Part shown: piece by piece, positions 17,550-26,600 of the stretch
Layout of the letters: each line of letters starts with the position of its first letter
How positions within the stretch are numbered: position 1 is the first letter of the stretch
From: Streptomyces sp. 130
Lineage (GTDB): Bacteria > Actinomycetota > Actinomycetes > Streptomycetales > Streptomycetaceae
Reading direction: 5' to 3'
NCBI RefSeq assembly: GCF_007096885.1
Contig: NZ_VJNO01000017.1
Location: 62,001-126,000, forward strand
Length of the DNA: 64,000 nucleotides
Program-made: the position numbers and the translations under genes
The notes under the pieces: generated by a model
The model's database searches: none
Told to the model about the DNA's origin: nothing
The model's input: only the letters and a program-made list of their open reading frames with translations

Positions 17550-18995
17550 TCAGTCGGTGCCGGACTCCATCGCCGCGCGGTCCAGCATCTCGTCCTGGTC
17601 CGAGACCTCGCCGCGCGAGGCGATGGCCTCGGCGCCGCCCTCGGGGAGCTGGCCGATCAGGCCGGTGGCGGCGGCCTGGGCCGCGCCGATGGCCGGGTTC
17701 GCCGTGCCGATCATGCCGAGGCCCGCGTACTGCTCCAGCTTGGCGCGGGAGTCCGCGATGTCGAGGTTCCGCATGGTGAGCTGGCCGATGCGGTCGACCG
17801 GGCCGAAGGCGGAGTCCTCGGTGCGCTCCATGGACAGCTTGTCCGGGTGGTAGCTGAACGCCGGGCCCGTGGTGTCGAGGATGGAGTAGTCCTCGCCGCG
17901 CCGCAGCCGCAGGGTGACCTCGCCGGTGACGGCCGTACCGACCCAGCGCTGGATCGACTCGCGGACCATCAGCGCCTGCGGGTCCAGCCAGCGGCCCTCG
18001 TACATCAGACGGCCGAGGCGGCGGCCCTCGTTGTGGTACTGGGCGAGGGTGTCCTCGTTGTGGATGGCGTTGACCAGGCGCTCGTACGCGGCGTGCAGCA
18101 GGGCCATGCCGGGGGCCTCGTAGATGCCCCGGCTCTTGGCCTCGATGATCCGGTTCTCGATCTGGTCGGACATGCCCAGGCCGTGCCGGCCGCCGATGGC
18201 GTTCGCCTTCAGGACCAGGTCGACGGCGGTGTCGAACTTCTCGCCGTTGATCGTGACCGGGCGGCCCTGGTCGAAGCCGATCGTGACGTCCTCGGTCTCG
18301 ATCTCGACCGACGGGTCCCAGAACCGCACGCCCATGATCGGCTCGACGGTCTCCACACCGGTGTTCAGGTGCTCCAGCGTCTTGGCCTCGTGGGTGGCGC
18401 CCCAGATGTTGGCGTCGGTGGAGTACGCCTTCTCGGTGCTGTCCCGGTAGGGCAGGCCGTGGGCGACCAGCCACTCCGACATCTCCTTGCGGCCGCCGAG
18501 CTCCGTCACGAACTCGGCGTCCAGCCAGGGCTTGTAGATGCGCAGGTGCGGGTTGGCCAGCAGGCCGTAGCGGTAGAACCGCTCGATGTCGTTGCCCTTG
18601 AACGTGGAGCCGTCGCCCCAGATCTGGACGTCGTCCTCCAGCATCGCCCGGACCAGGAGCGTGCCGGTGACCGCGCGGCCCAGCGGCGTCGTGTTGAAGT
18701 ACGCCCGGCCGCCCGAGCGGATGTGGAACGCCCCGCACGTCAGCGCGGCCAGGCCCTCCTCGACGAGTGCGGCGCGGCAGTCGACCAGGCGGGCGAGCTC
18801 GGCGCCGTACGTCTTGGCGCGGCCCGGGACCGAGGCGATGTCGGGCTCGTCGTACTGGCCGATGTCGGCGGTGTAGGTGCACGGGACGGCACCCTTGTCG
18901 CGCATCCACGCGACCGCGACCGAGGTGTCGAGGCCGCCCGAGAAGGCGATGCCGACGCGTTCGCCGGTGGGCAGGGAGGTGAGGACCTTGGACAT
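17550..18995 (-). CDS. argG: argininosuccinate synthase
   Basis: It joins citrulline and aspartate with ATP, the seventh step of arginine synthesis. From ATG 18995 it has 481 residues. AFSGGLDTSVAVAWM is the ATP pyrophosphatase loop; TTPLGRAVTGT, GNDIERFYRYG and GRHGLGMSDQIENRIIEAKSRGIYEAPG mark the longer E. coli-like type rather than the short type. Two further in-frame ATGs lie 15-18 bases upstream. No ribosome binding site precedes 18995; CATAAT six bases before it points to a leaderless message. ArgR-like boxes overlap the promoter. No other arginine gene is in the window. Confidence 0.95.
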   Translation of the reverse strand: MSKVLTSLPTGERVGIAFSGGLDTSVAVAWMRDKGAVPCTYTADIGQYDEPDIASVPGRAKTYGAELARLVDCRAALVEEGLAALTCGAFHIRSGGRAYFNTTPLGRAVTGTLLVRAMLEDDVQIWGDGSTFKGNDIERFYRYGLLANPHLRIYKPWLDAEFVTELGGRKEMSEWLVAHGLPYRDSTEKAYSTDANIWGATHEAKTLEHLNTGVETVEPIMGVRFWDPSVEIETEDVTIGFDQGRPVTINGEKFDTAVDLVLKANAIGGRHGLGMSDQIENRIIEAKSRGIYEAPGMALLHAAYERLVNAIHNEDTLAQYHNEGRRLGRLMYEGRWLDPQALMVRESIQRWVGTAVTGEVTLRLRRGEDYSILDTTGPAFSYHPDKLSMERTEDSAFGPVDRIGQLTMRNLDIADSRAKLEQYAGLGMIGTANPAIGAAQAAATGLIGQLPEGGAEAIASRGEVSDQDEMLDRAAMESGTD

Positions 18996-19002
18996 AGGAA
19001 GA

Positions 19003-19056
19003 TTATGCATCATCTCGCATGATCATGCAACGTCGTTCCTGTGATCATGCAACGTT
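19003..19056 (-). promoter_or_regulatory. putative ArgR (ARG box) operators and argG promoter
   Basis: The 14-base word TGATCATGCAACGT occurs at 19020-19033 and again at 19042-19055, exactly 22 bases apart, which is two helical turns. The first copy is part of the perfect palindrome GCATGATCATGC (19017-19028), and TTATGCATCAT lies next to the start. TGCAT...ATGCA half-sites are the GC-adapted ARG box form known from Streptomyces. CATAAT at 19002-19007 (minus strand) is the likely -10. Repression by arginine is inferred. Confidence 0.7.
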
Positions 19057-19177
19057 GCTCCTGTTGCCCCAGGCCGGCCGGCCCGCAGGGCGGCGCCGCC
19101 CCGGCCCTCGCCGTCACGGACGCCCTCTTCCATGGCGCACGTCCACCGCCGAGGGCGTACGGGGCTCACTTCCGGGC

Positions 19178-19822
19178 TCACTTCCGCCAGAACAGGTGGT
19201 GGGTCATCCCGCTCGGGCTCGGCACCACGTCCAGGTGGAACCGGTCGCGCAGCTCGTCCGGCGAGTCCCACAGCCGCAGGCCCGACCCCAGCTTCCACGG
19301 CGCCACCGCGATGTGCAGGGTGTCGACCAGGCCGGCGTCCAGGAACTCCCGGACGGTCGTCACCCCGCCGCCCAGCCGTACGTCCTTGCCCTGCGCGGCC
19401 TCCCGGGCCCGCGCCAGGACCTCGGCGGGCTCGCCGGCCACGAAGTGGAACGTGGTGTCGGACAGCGTGAAGGAGGGCCGCTCGTGGTGGGTCATGACGA
19501 ACACCGGCGTGTGGAACGGCGGCTCGTCGCCCCACCAGCCCTGCCACTCGTGGTCCTCCCAGGGCCCGCGCTGCGGACCGAACTTGTTGCGGCCCATGAT
19601 CTCGGCCCCGATGTTGTGCGAGAAGTCCCGCGTCAGGTAGTCGTCCAGGCCCCGGCTGCCGCCCGGGTCGGTCCGGTTCGGCCAGCTCGCCGTCGCCCCG
19701 GCCCAGGAGAACAGGTCCCCCGGGTCGACGTGGCCGAAGGGCCGCTCCAGGGTCTGGTTCTCCCCGCAGGCGACGCCGTCGGCGGAGACGGTGAAGTTCT
19801 GGACCTTCAACAGCTGAGTCAT
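19178..19822 (-). CDS. dihydrofolate-reductase-like (RibD C-terminal family) protein
   Basis: This encodes 214 residues of the RibD_C/dihydrofolate-reductase fold seen in many actinomycetes. GAEIMGRNKFG, PVFVMTHHERPSF and KDVRLGGGVTTVREFLDAGLVDTLHI are the usual elements for NADPH binding. It is probably a small NADPH-dependent reductase, and not a true riboflavin or folate enzyme since it stands alone. The ATG at 19822 follows GGGAGAAGAG. It lies downstream of the Lrp regulator gene on the same strand, with 146 bases between, and could be cotranscribed. Confidence 0.85.
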   Translation of the reverse strand: MTQLLKVQNFTVSADGVACGENQTLERPFGHVDPGDLFSWAGATASWPNRTDPGGSRGLDDYLTRDFSHNIGAEIMGRNKFGPQRGPWEDHEWQGWWGDEPPFHTPVFVMTHHERPSFTLSDTTFHFVAGEPAEVLARAREAAQGKDVRLGGGVTTVREFLDAGLVDTLHIAVAPWKLGSGLRLWDSPDELRDRFHLDVVPSPSGMTHHLFWRK

Positions 19823-19968
19823 GGGTGCTCTTCTCCCGGTGGGTGGGTGACTGCGCGAGGGGTGACTCCTCGGACGGCCCGGACTCATCGCCGTACACCG
19901 CTCCGATCTCTCATCCCACCGCAGGCACCGGGCCATGGACCGTTCCGGCTCACCGCGCGGACGCGACG

Positions 19969-20952
19969 CTATCCCCGGAACGGCCGGTACGTCAGCTGCT
20001 TCACGCGGCGCAGGAGCGGCATCGACTCCACGTGCTCGACGCCGTCCAGGCTGCCCAGGCGTTCGCTGAGGTAGCGGTACAAGTGGGCCGGGTCGCGGGT
20101 GATCACGACCGCGACCAGGTTCGACGGGCCCGTGGTGGCCGCCGTGTACGCCACTTCCCGGTCCGCGGCCAGCGCCGTGCCCGTCGCGTGCAGGGCGCGG
20201 GGCGCGGCGGTGACGTACAGCATGCTCGCGTCGCGGTAGCCGAAACGGTCGGAGTCGAACTCCACGTCCACGTACAGCGCACCCGAGGCCGTCAACCGGG
20301 CCAGCCGGCGCCGGACCGCCGATTCGGAGAGGCCGGACGCCCGCTGGAGTTCCGGGTACGTGGCGCGGCCGTCCCGTTCCAGCGCCGCGACCAGGGGCTC
20401 GTCCTCGGCGGTGATGACGGCCGGGCCGGGCGGGGCCGGGACGGGTGCCGGGGTGAGGGCGGCGGCCTCCTGCGGGGTCAGCGCCCCGCTCTTGTGGAGC
20501 CAGCCGGCCGGACCGCCGTAGAAGCGGTGCAGCAGCTGGTGCGCGCGGATGTCCACGATGTGCGGGGTGCGCGGCAGCTTGCCGATGAGCAGGTCGTCCG
20601 CGTCGGTCCGGCTGCGCACGTTGACCGTGCACGTCACCTCCGTACCGCCCGACGTCAGCCCGATCCACGACGTGTCGGGCCGCTTGGCCAGGGCCTCCGC
20701 GATCGGCATCGCGCCCTCCGGCGCGCACCGCACCCGCAGCAGCCAGTGCTCGAACGACTCCTCGGATGCCGCGCACCGCACCCCCACCACCCGCAGCCCC
20801 GCCTCCGCGCGCAGGGAGCGGAAGCGGCGGGCGACCGTCTGGTCGGAGACGCCGAGCACGGCCCCGATCCGGCTGAAGGGTGCGCGGGCGTTCAGCTCCA
20901 GCGCGTGCAGGATGCGCAGGTCCAGGGCGTCGCCCCGGGTGGGTGATTCCAC
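19969..20952 (-). CDS. Lrp/AsnC family regulator with two AsnC modules
   Basis: It has 327 residues from GTG 20952, where AGGGG stands about ten bases upstream; GTG 20997 is an alternative. Two winged-helix modules are present: one near 10-60 (ALDLRILHALELNARAPFSRIG and SDQTVARRFR) and one near 190-240 (EDEPLVAALERDGRATYPELQ and SESAVRRRL). Each is followed by a small alpha/beta sensing domain. This double architecture is common in Streptomyces. It is divergent from the MFS pump with 137 bases between, so control of the pump is likely. Ligand unknown. Confidence 0.88.
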   Translation of the reverse strand: MESPTRGDALDLRILHALELNARAPFSRIGAVLGVSDQTVARRFRSLRAEAGLRVVGVRCAASEESFEHWLLRVRCAPEGAMPIAEALAKRPDTSWIGLTSGGTEVTCTVNVRSRTDADDLLIGKLPRTPHIVDIRAHQLLHRFYGGPAGWLHKSGALTPQEAAALTPAPVPAPPGPAVITAEDEPLVAALERDGRATYPELQRASGLSESAVRRRLARLTASGALYVDVEFDSDRFGYRDASMLYVTAAPRALHATGTALAADREVAYTAATTGPSNLVAVVITRDPAHLYRYLSERLGSLDGVEHVESMPLLRRVKQLTYRPFRG

Positions 20953-21089
20953 CGCTGAAGACCCCTTCCATGTCGGATTCCGGCGCCGGACGGTCACTGG
21001 CTGGGGATTCCGGACGCGGTCGTCCGATCGTACGTACGGGGTGGCCGCCGGTCACCCCTCCGAAGCCTTACGGGAGAAGGAGCACGGAC

Positions 21090-22571
21090 ATGCGTAAGTG
21101 GGGGCCGCTGACCGCGGTCTGTCTGGGGACGTTCATGCTGCTGCTGGACGTCACGATCGTCGTCGTGGCACTGCCCGACATGGCCGAGGCGCTCGACGCC
21201 TCGCTCTCCGATCTGCAGTGGGTCATCGACGGCTACGCCCTGGCCCTCGCCGCCCTGCTCCTCGGCATAGGCGCGGCGGCCGACCGGCTCGGCCGGCGCC
21301 GGGTCCACGTCGTCGGCGTCGGGCTGTTCGCCGCCGCCTCGCTGGCCTGCGGGATCGCCTCGTCGCCGGGGCTGCTGGTGGCGGCGCGCGGGGTCCAGGG
21401 CGTGGGGGCCGCCGCGATGTTCGCGACGACGCTGCCGCTGCTCGCCTCGGTGTACCGGGGCAGGGACCGGTCCGTGGCGCTCGGGCTCTGGGGCGCGGTG
21501 GCCGGGGGCGCCGCCGCGATCGGGCCGGTGCTCGGCGGGCTGCTCGTCGAGGGGCCCGGCTGGCGGTGGATCTTCTTCGTCAACCTCCCCGTGAGCGTCG
21601 CCGCGATCTGGCTGACCCTGCGGACCGTGCCCGAGTCGCACGGGGCGCGGGACCGGCGCACCGACTGGGCGGGGACCATCGTCTTCGCGGTGTTCGCCGG
21701 GACCGCCACGTACGCCGTGGTGCGGGCGGGCAGCGCCGGCTGGGCGTCCGGGCAGACGCTCGCCGCGTTCGGGACCGCCGCGCTCGCCCTGGTCTGCTTC
21801 GTCGTCGTGGAGCTGCGCGCCGCGCATCCGCTGCTCGACCTCTCGCTGTTCCGCACCTCCGCGTTCACCGGGGTGATGGCCGGGGCGCTCGCCTACAACA
21901 TGGCGGCCTTCGGCGTGCTGCCGTACACCTCGATCTGGCTGCAGACGGTCCTCGGACTCAGCCCGGTCCAGGGCGGCCTGGCGGTCCTGCCGCTGGCCGC
22001 GACCTCGTTCCTGGTCGCCGCCGCCGGGGGCCGGCTGCTGCACGGGGTGCAGCCGCGGTACACCATCGGCGTCGGGCTCGTCCTCATCGGCGCCGGCACC
22101 CTCGCCCAGGCGGTCCTGGGCGCGGGCTCCTCCTGGCCCGCCCTGATCCCGGGCCTGGCGCTCGCGGGCATCGGTGCGGGGCTGGTCGCGCCGGCCATCG
22201 CGGGCGCGGCGCTCGCCGCGGTCCCGCCGGAGCGGGCCGGCATGGCGGGCGGCGCGGTCAACACCTTCCGCCAGCTCGGTTACGCCTTCGGGGTCGCCGT
22301 GCTCGGGACGGTGCTGACCTCCCGGATGGCGGAGAGCCTGGGCGACGGGAAGTCCCACGCCCTGGCGGGCGGCGGCGCGGCGGGGCTGCGGGCCGCCGGG
22401 ACGCCGGAGCAGGCGCTGCGGACGGCGTTCGCCTCGGGGCTCAACACGGCCGCGGTGGTGGCCGGCGCGGTGGGGATCGTCGCGGGGGCGGCGGTGCTGC
22501 TGCTGGTGAAGGGGGAGCGGCCCGCGACCGCGGCCGAGGTGGGGGAGCCCGTGCCGGTACGCGCCGGATAG
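21090..22571 (+). CDS. MFS drug-efflux transporter, DHA2 (14-helix) family
   Basis: It has 493 residues with about fourteen hydrophobic helices. FMLLLDVTIVVVALPDMA is the motif in the first helix, GIGAAADRLGRRRVHVVG is the A-type loop between helices two and three, and RGVQGVGAAAMFATTLPLL and GPVLGGLL (motif C of antiporters) follow. It is expected to export a small hydrophobic compound in exchange for protons. The start is ATG 21090 with GAAGGAG at a good distance. It is transcribed away from the Lrp-type regulator, its probable controller. The substrate is not predictable. Confidence 0.9.
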   Translation: MRKWGPLTAVCLGTFMLLLDVTIVVVALPDMAEALDASLSDLQWVIDGYALALAALLLGIGAAADRLGRRRVHVVGVGLFAAASLACGIASSPGLLVAARGVQGVGAAAMFATTLPLLASVYRGRDRSVALGLWGAVAGGAAAIGPVLGGLLVEGPGWRWIFFVNLPVSVAAIWLTLRTVPESHGARDRRTDWAGTIVFAVFAGTATYAVVRAGSAGWASGQTLAAFGTAALALVCFVVVELRAAHPLLDLSLFRTSAFTGVMAGALAYNMAAFGVLPYTSIWLQTVLGLSPVQGGLAVLPLAATSFLVAAAGGRLLHGVQPRYTIGVGLVLIGAGTLAQAVLGAGSSWPALIPGLALAGIGAGLVAPAIAGAALAAVPPERAGMAGGAVNTFRQLGYAFGVAVLGTVLTSRMAESLGDGKSHALAGGGAAGLRAAGTPEQALRTAFASGLNTAAVVAGAVGIVAGAAVLLLVKGERPATAAEVGEPVPVRAG

Positions 22572-22649
22572 CGCCCCGGTCGGCTTGAAATAGGGGTTAC
22601 TTCTGCGACTATGCGAAGAACAGGGGCTGGTGTCCAGGAAGGGACCACT

Positions 22650-24497
22650 ATGTGCGGAATCGTGGGTTACGTCGGCGGGCAGTCGGCGCAGGACGTCGTC
22701 GTCGCGGGCCTCAAGCGGCTGGAGTACCGGGGGTACGACTCCGCCGGCATCGCGGTCCTCGCCGACGGCGGGCTCGCCGCCGCCAAGAGGGCCGGGAAGC
22801 TGGTCAACCTGGAGAAGTCGCTGAGCGAGCACCCGATCCCGGCCGGCACCGCCGGGATCGGGCACACCCGCTGGGCCACCCACGGCGGACCCACGGACGC
22901 CAACGCCCACCCGCACCTGGACAACGCCGGCCGCGTCGCCGTCGTCCACAACGGGATCATCGAGAACTTCGCCGCCCTGCGCGCCGAGCTCGGCGAGCGC
23001 GGCCACGACCTGCTCTCCGAGACCGACACCGAGACCGTCGCCCACCTCCTCGCCGAGGCGTACAGCCAGAGCGGGGAGCCGGCCGAGGCCATGCGCCAGG
23101 TGTGCCGCCTCCTGGAAGGGGCGTTCACCCTGGTCGCGGTCTTCGCCGACGCGCCGGACGTGGTGGTCGGCGCCCGGCGCAACTCCCCGCTCGTCGTGGG
23201 CCTCGGGGACGACGAGTCCTTCCTCGCCTCCGACGTCGCCGCGTTCATCGAGCACACCCGGTCCGCGATCGAACTCGGCCAGGACCAGGTCGTGGAGCTG
23301 CGCCGGGACGGCGTCCTCGTCACCGGCTTCGACGGCCGGCCCGCCGAGGTGCGCGAGTACCACGTGGACTGGGACGCCTCGGCCGCCGAGAAGGGCGGCT
23401 ACGCCTCCTTCATGCTCAAGGAGATCGCCGAGCAGCCGAAGGCGGTCACCGACACCCTCCTCGGCCGCATCGACCCCGAGGGCACGCTCCACCTGGACGA
23501 GGTCCGCATCACGCGCGGCGAGCTGCGCGAGGTCGACAAGGTGGTGATCATCGCCTGCGGCACCGCGTACCACGCCGGGATGATCGCCAAGTACGCCATC
23601 GAGCACTGGACCCGCATCCCCTGCGAGACCGAGCTGGCCAGCGAATTCCGCTACCGCGACCCGATCCTGGACCCGCACACCCTGGTCGTCGCCATCTCGC
23701 AGTCCGGCGAGACCATGGACACCCTGATGGCCCTGCGGCACGCCCGTGAGCAGGGCGCGAAGGTGCTCGCCATCTGCAACACCAACGGCTCCACCATCCC
23801 CCGCGAGTCCGACGCCGTCCTCTACACCCACGCCGGCCCCGAGGTCGCCGTCGCCTCCACCAAGGCGTTCCTCACCCAGCTCGTCGCCTGCTACCTCGTC
23901 GCCCTCTACCTCGGCCAGGTGCGCGGCACCAAGTGGGGCGACGAGATCCGGACCGTGATCCGGCAGCTCTCCGAGATCAGCGGCTCGGTCGAACGGGTCC
24001 TGGAGACCATGGAGCCGGTACGGGAGCTGGCCCGGTCGCTCGCCTCCCACGACACCGTGCTCTTCCTCGGCCGCCACGTCGGCTACCCGGTCGCCCTGGA
24101 AGGCGCGCTGAAGCTCAAGGAACTCGCGTACATGCACGCCGAGGGGTTCGCCGCCGGCGAGCTGAAGCACGGGCCGATCGCCCTCATCGAGGACGGGGTG
24201 CCCGTCGTCGTCGTGGTCCCCTCCCCGGCCGGACGGTCCGTGCTGCACGGCAAGATCGTGTCGAACATCCAGGAGATCCGGGCCCGGGGCGCCCGCACCG
24301 TCGTCATCGCCGAGGAGGGCGACGACGAGGTCGTCCCGTACGCCGACCACCTCATCCGCGTCCCCGCAACGCCTACGCTGCTTCAGCCGCTGGTCGCCGC
24401 CGTGCCGTTGCAGGTCTTCGCCTGCGAACTCGCGACGGCCCGCGGCAACGAGGTGGACCAGCCGCGCAACCTGGCGAAGTCCGTCACCGTGGAGTGA
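22650..24497 (+). CDS. glmS: glutamine-fructose-6-phosphate aminotransferase (isomerizing)
   Basis: It makes glucosamine-6-phosphate from fructose-6-phosphate and glutamine, the entry to UDP-GlcNAc. It has 615 residues. After Met removal Cys2 (MCGIVGY) is the glutaminase nucleophile; RWATHG and NGIIEN are in the same domain. The C-terminal half has two SIS domains (SQSGETMDT and the KELAYMHAEGFAAGELKHGPIAL stretch). The start is ATG 22650 because Cys must be residue two. TTGAAA and GACTAT (22586-22613) could be the promoter. No glmS ribozyme fold is evident. Confidence 0.97.
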   Translation: MCGIVGYVGGQSAQDVVVAGLKRLEYRGYDSAGIAVLADGGLAAAKRAGKLVNLEKSLSEHPIPAGTAGIGHTRWATHGGPTDANAHPHLDNAGRVAVVHNGIIENFAALRAELGERGHDLLSETDTETVAHLLAEAYSQSGEPAEAMRQVCRLLEGAFTLVAVFADAPDVVVGARRNSPLVVGLGDDESFLASDVAAFIEHTRSAIELGQDQVVELRRDGVLVTGFDGRPAEVREYHVDWDASAAEKGGYASFMLKEIAEQPKAVTDTLLGRIDPEGTLHLDEVRITRGELREVDKVVIIACGTAYHAGMIAKYAIEHWTRIPCETELASEFRYRDPILDPHTLVVAISQSGETMDTLMALRHAREQGAKVLAICNTNGSTIPRESDAVLYTHAGPEVAVASTKAFLTQLVACYLVALYLGQVRGTKWGDEIRTVIRQLSEISGSVERVLETMEPVRELARSLASHDTVLFLGRHVGYPVALEGALKLKELAYMHAEGFAAGELKHGPIALIEDGVPVVVVVPSPAGRSVLHGKIVSNIQEIRARGARTVVIAEEGDDEVVPYADHLIRVPATPTLLQPLVAAVPLQVFACELATARGNEVDQPRNLAKSVTVE

Positions 24498-24524
24498 GCC
24501 GAGACGAGCAGTGAGGGTGGGTAC

Positions 24525-24893
24525 GTGATCATCGGGGTCGGGATCGACGTGGCGGAGATCGAGCGGTTCGACGCGGCGCTGGAGCGTACGCCGCAGCTCG
24601 CGGCGCGGCTCTTCGTGGACGGGGAACTGCTGCTGCCGAGCGGCGAGCGGCGCGGCATCGCCTCGCTGGCCGCCCGGTTCGCGGCCAAGGAGGCCCTGGC
24701 CAAGGCGCTCGGCGCGCCCGGCGGGCTGCTGTGGACGGACGCCGAGGTGTACGTGGAGGAGAGCGGGCAGCCCCGGCTGCGGGTGCGCGGCACGGTGGCG
24801 GCTCGCGCCGCCGAGCTGGGGGTGCGGCAGTGGCACGTGTCGCTCAGCCACGACGCGGGGGTCGCGTCCGCGGTGGTGATCGCGGAGGGGTGA
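24525..24893 (+). CDS. acpS: holo-[acyl-carrier-protein] synthase
   Basis: It transfers 4'-phosphopantetheine from CoA to the fatty-acid acyl carrier protein. It has 122 residues, the usual AcpS length. Metal ligands D8 (GVGIDVAEIERF) and E56 (RFAAKEALAKALG) are present, and WHVSLSHDAGVASAVV closes the fold. The GTG start lies 27 bases after glmS, so it is probably in the same operon. It shares the CoA theme with coaA upstream. Confidence 0.95.
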   Translation: MIIGVGIDVAEIERFDAALERTPQLAARLFVDGELLLPSGERRGIASLAARFAAKEALAKALGAPGGLLWTDAEVYVEESGQPRLRVRGTVAARAAELGVRQWHVSLSHDAGVASAVVIAEG

Positions 24894-24943
24894 CCCCGGG
24901 GCGCGGGCGTCTGCGGCCCCGGGTGCTCCGGCGGGCCGGTTCC

Positions 24944-24968
24944 GTCCTCGATCGCCGGACGGGCTCGA
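24944..24968 (+). repeat. dispersed 25-bp repeat, copy 2
   Basis: GTCCTCGATCGCCGGACGGG then CTCGA, in the acpS-nnrDE gap. Same family as 6874, 25001, 31057 and 31116. Confidence 0.8.
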
Positions 24969-25000
24969 AGGCGCGGCCGGTCCTCGGTTCCGTCACAGAT

Positions 25001-25025
25001 GTCCTCGACCGCCGGACGGGCTCGA
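25001..25025 (+). repeat. dispersed 25-bp repeat, copy 3
   Basis: GTCCTCGACCGCCGGACGGG then CTCGA, 57 bases after copy 2 and in the same orientation; the two differ at one base. Confidence 0.8.
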
Positions 25026-25082
25026 TGTGGCCGCCCGCCGTTGGAGCCTGCGCGGGACGCCGTATCTGCGTACGTTGAAGGC

Positions 25083-26549
25083 ATGCGTACCGCCTACAGC
25101 GTTGACACCGTACGGGCCGCCGAAGCGGCCCTCATGGCACGGCTCCCCGAAGGCGCGCTGATGCAGCGCGCCGCCGCCGGGCTCGCCGCCGCCTGCGCCG
25201 ATCTGCTGCGCCGGGCCGGCCGGGTCTACGGCTCCCGCGTCGTCCTCCTCGTCGGCACCGGCGCCAACGGCGGCGACGCCCTGTACGCCGGGGCCCGGCT
25301 CGCCCGGCGCGGCGCGGGCGTGGTCGCCGTGCGGGTCACCCCCGGCCGGGCCCACGAGGGCGGCAGCGCGGCCCTGCTCGCGGCCGGCGGACGCGTCGTG
25401 GACGGGGCGGAGAGCACCGCCCACGCGGACTGGGCCGGGCGCATCGACCTCGTCGTGGACGCGATCACCGGCATCGGCGGACGCGGCGGACTGCGCCCCG
25501 AGGCCGCCGAGCTGGTCCGGAAGTACACCGCGCACGGCGCGCCCGTCGTCGCCGTCGACCTGCCCAGCGGGGTCGAGGCGGACACCGGCGAGGTGACCGG
25601 CGACGCGGTGCGCGCGGACGCCACCGTCACCTTCGGCGCCTACAAGCCCGCGCTGCTCGTGGACCCGGCCGCCGAACGGGCCGGGGCGCTGCGCCTCGTG
25701 GACATCGGCCTCGGGCCGGAACTCCCCGAGGCGCCGGAGCTGGAAGCCCTCCAGTACGCGGACGTGGCCGCGCTGCTGCCCGTGCCGGCCGCGGAGAGCG
25801 ACAAGTACCGGCGCGGTGTCGTCGGCATCGCCGCCGGTTCGACGCGCTACCCGGGCGCCGCCGTGCTCGCCGTCTCCGGGGCACTGCGCGCCGGGGCCGG
25901 GGCCGTGCGCTACGCGGGCCCCGGCGGCGAGGCGGTCATCGCCCGGCACCCGGAGACCCTGGTCCACGCGGGCCGCCCCTCGGACGCCGGGCGGGTGCAG
26001 GCGTGGGTCGTCGGCCCCGGGCTCGGCGACGGCACCGAGGCCGTGGCTGCCGTCTCCGACGTCCTGGCCGCCGAAGTGCCGGTCCTGGTCGACGCGGACG
26101 GGCTGCGGCTCCTCGACCCGGACGCGGGGCGGGCCCGCACCGCGCCCACCGTCCTGACCCCGCACGCCGGGGAGGCCGCCGCGCTGCTCGGCGTGGCGCG
26201 CGAGGAGGTCGAGGCGGGGCGGCTCGCCGCCGTACGGGAGCTGGCCGGGCGGTTCGGCGCGACGGTGCTGCTCAAGGGCTCGACCACCCTGGTCGCCACC
26301 GACACCCCGCGCACCCCGGTCCGGGTCAATCCGACCGGCACCCCGTGGCTGGCCACCGCCGGCAGCGGCGACGTGCTCTCCGGGATCACCGGCTCCCTCC
26401 TCGCCGCCGGCCTCGCCCCGCTCGACGCCGCCTCCGTCGGGGCCTATCTGCACGGGCTCGCCGCCCGGCGCGCGGCGGACGGCTCCCCGCTCGCCGCGAT
26501 GGACGTCGCCGACGCGATCCCCGGGGCGTGGCGGGACGTCCGGGCCTGA
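25083..26549 (+). CDS. nnrD/nnrE: bifunctional NAD(P)H-hydrate epimerase/dehydratase
   Basis: It repairs NAD(P)H damaged by hydration. It has 488 residues. The N-terminal epimerase domain (about 1-215) has GTGANGGDALYAGARLARRG, a variant of the usual NNGGDG loop, and VDAITGIG. The C-terminal ADP/ATP-dependent dehydratase domain (about 225-488) has KYRRGVVGIAAGS, VLTPHAGEAAALLG and the catalytic loop TAGSGDVLSGITGSLLA. No ribosome binding site precedes ATG 25083; TACGTT six bases upstream suggests a leaderless transcript. It lies upstream of the DUF488 gene and alr. Confidence 0.92.
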   Translation: MRTAYSVDTVRAAEAALMARLPEGALMQRAAAGLAAACADLLRRAGRVYGSRVVLLVGTGANGGDALYAGARLARRGAGVVAVRVTPGRAHEGGSAALLAAGGRVVDGAESTAHADWAGRIDLVVDAITGIGGRGGLRPEAAELVRKYTAHGAPVVAVDLPSGVEADTGEVTGDAVRADATVTFGAYKPALLVDPAAERAGALRLVDIGLGPELPEAPELEALQYADVAALLPVPAAESDKYRRGVVGIAAGSTRYPGAAVLAVSGALRAGAGAVRYAGPGGEAVIARHPETLVHAGRPSDAGRVQAWVVGPGLGDGTEAVAAVSDVLAAEVPVLVDADGLRLLDPDAGRARTAPTVLTPHAGEAAALLGVAREEVEAGRLAAVRELAGRFGATVLLKGSTTLVATDTPRTPVRVNPTGTPWLATAGSGDVLSGITGSLLAAGLAPLDAASVGAYLHGLAARRAADGSPLAAMDVADAIPGAWRDVRA

Positions 26550-26600
26550 GCGAAGCTGAGGGGAACGACCGCCGAGGAGCCGATGAAGGGGTGACCGGCC

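Noticed and set aside
22572..22649. A glmS riboswitch-ribozyme upstream of glmS
   Set aside because: The leader is under 80 bases and shows no ribozyme core; the element is known mostly in Firmicutes.
20994..24851. Long open frame on the minus strand opposite the MFS gene, glmS and acpS
   Set aside because: Shadow of GC bias; the plus strand contains the intact enzymes.
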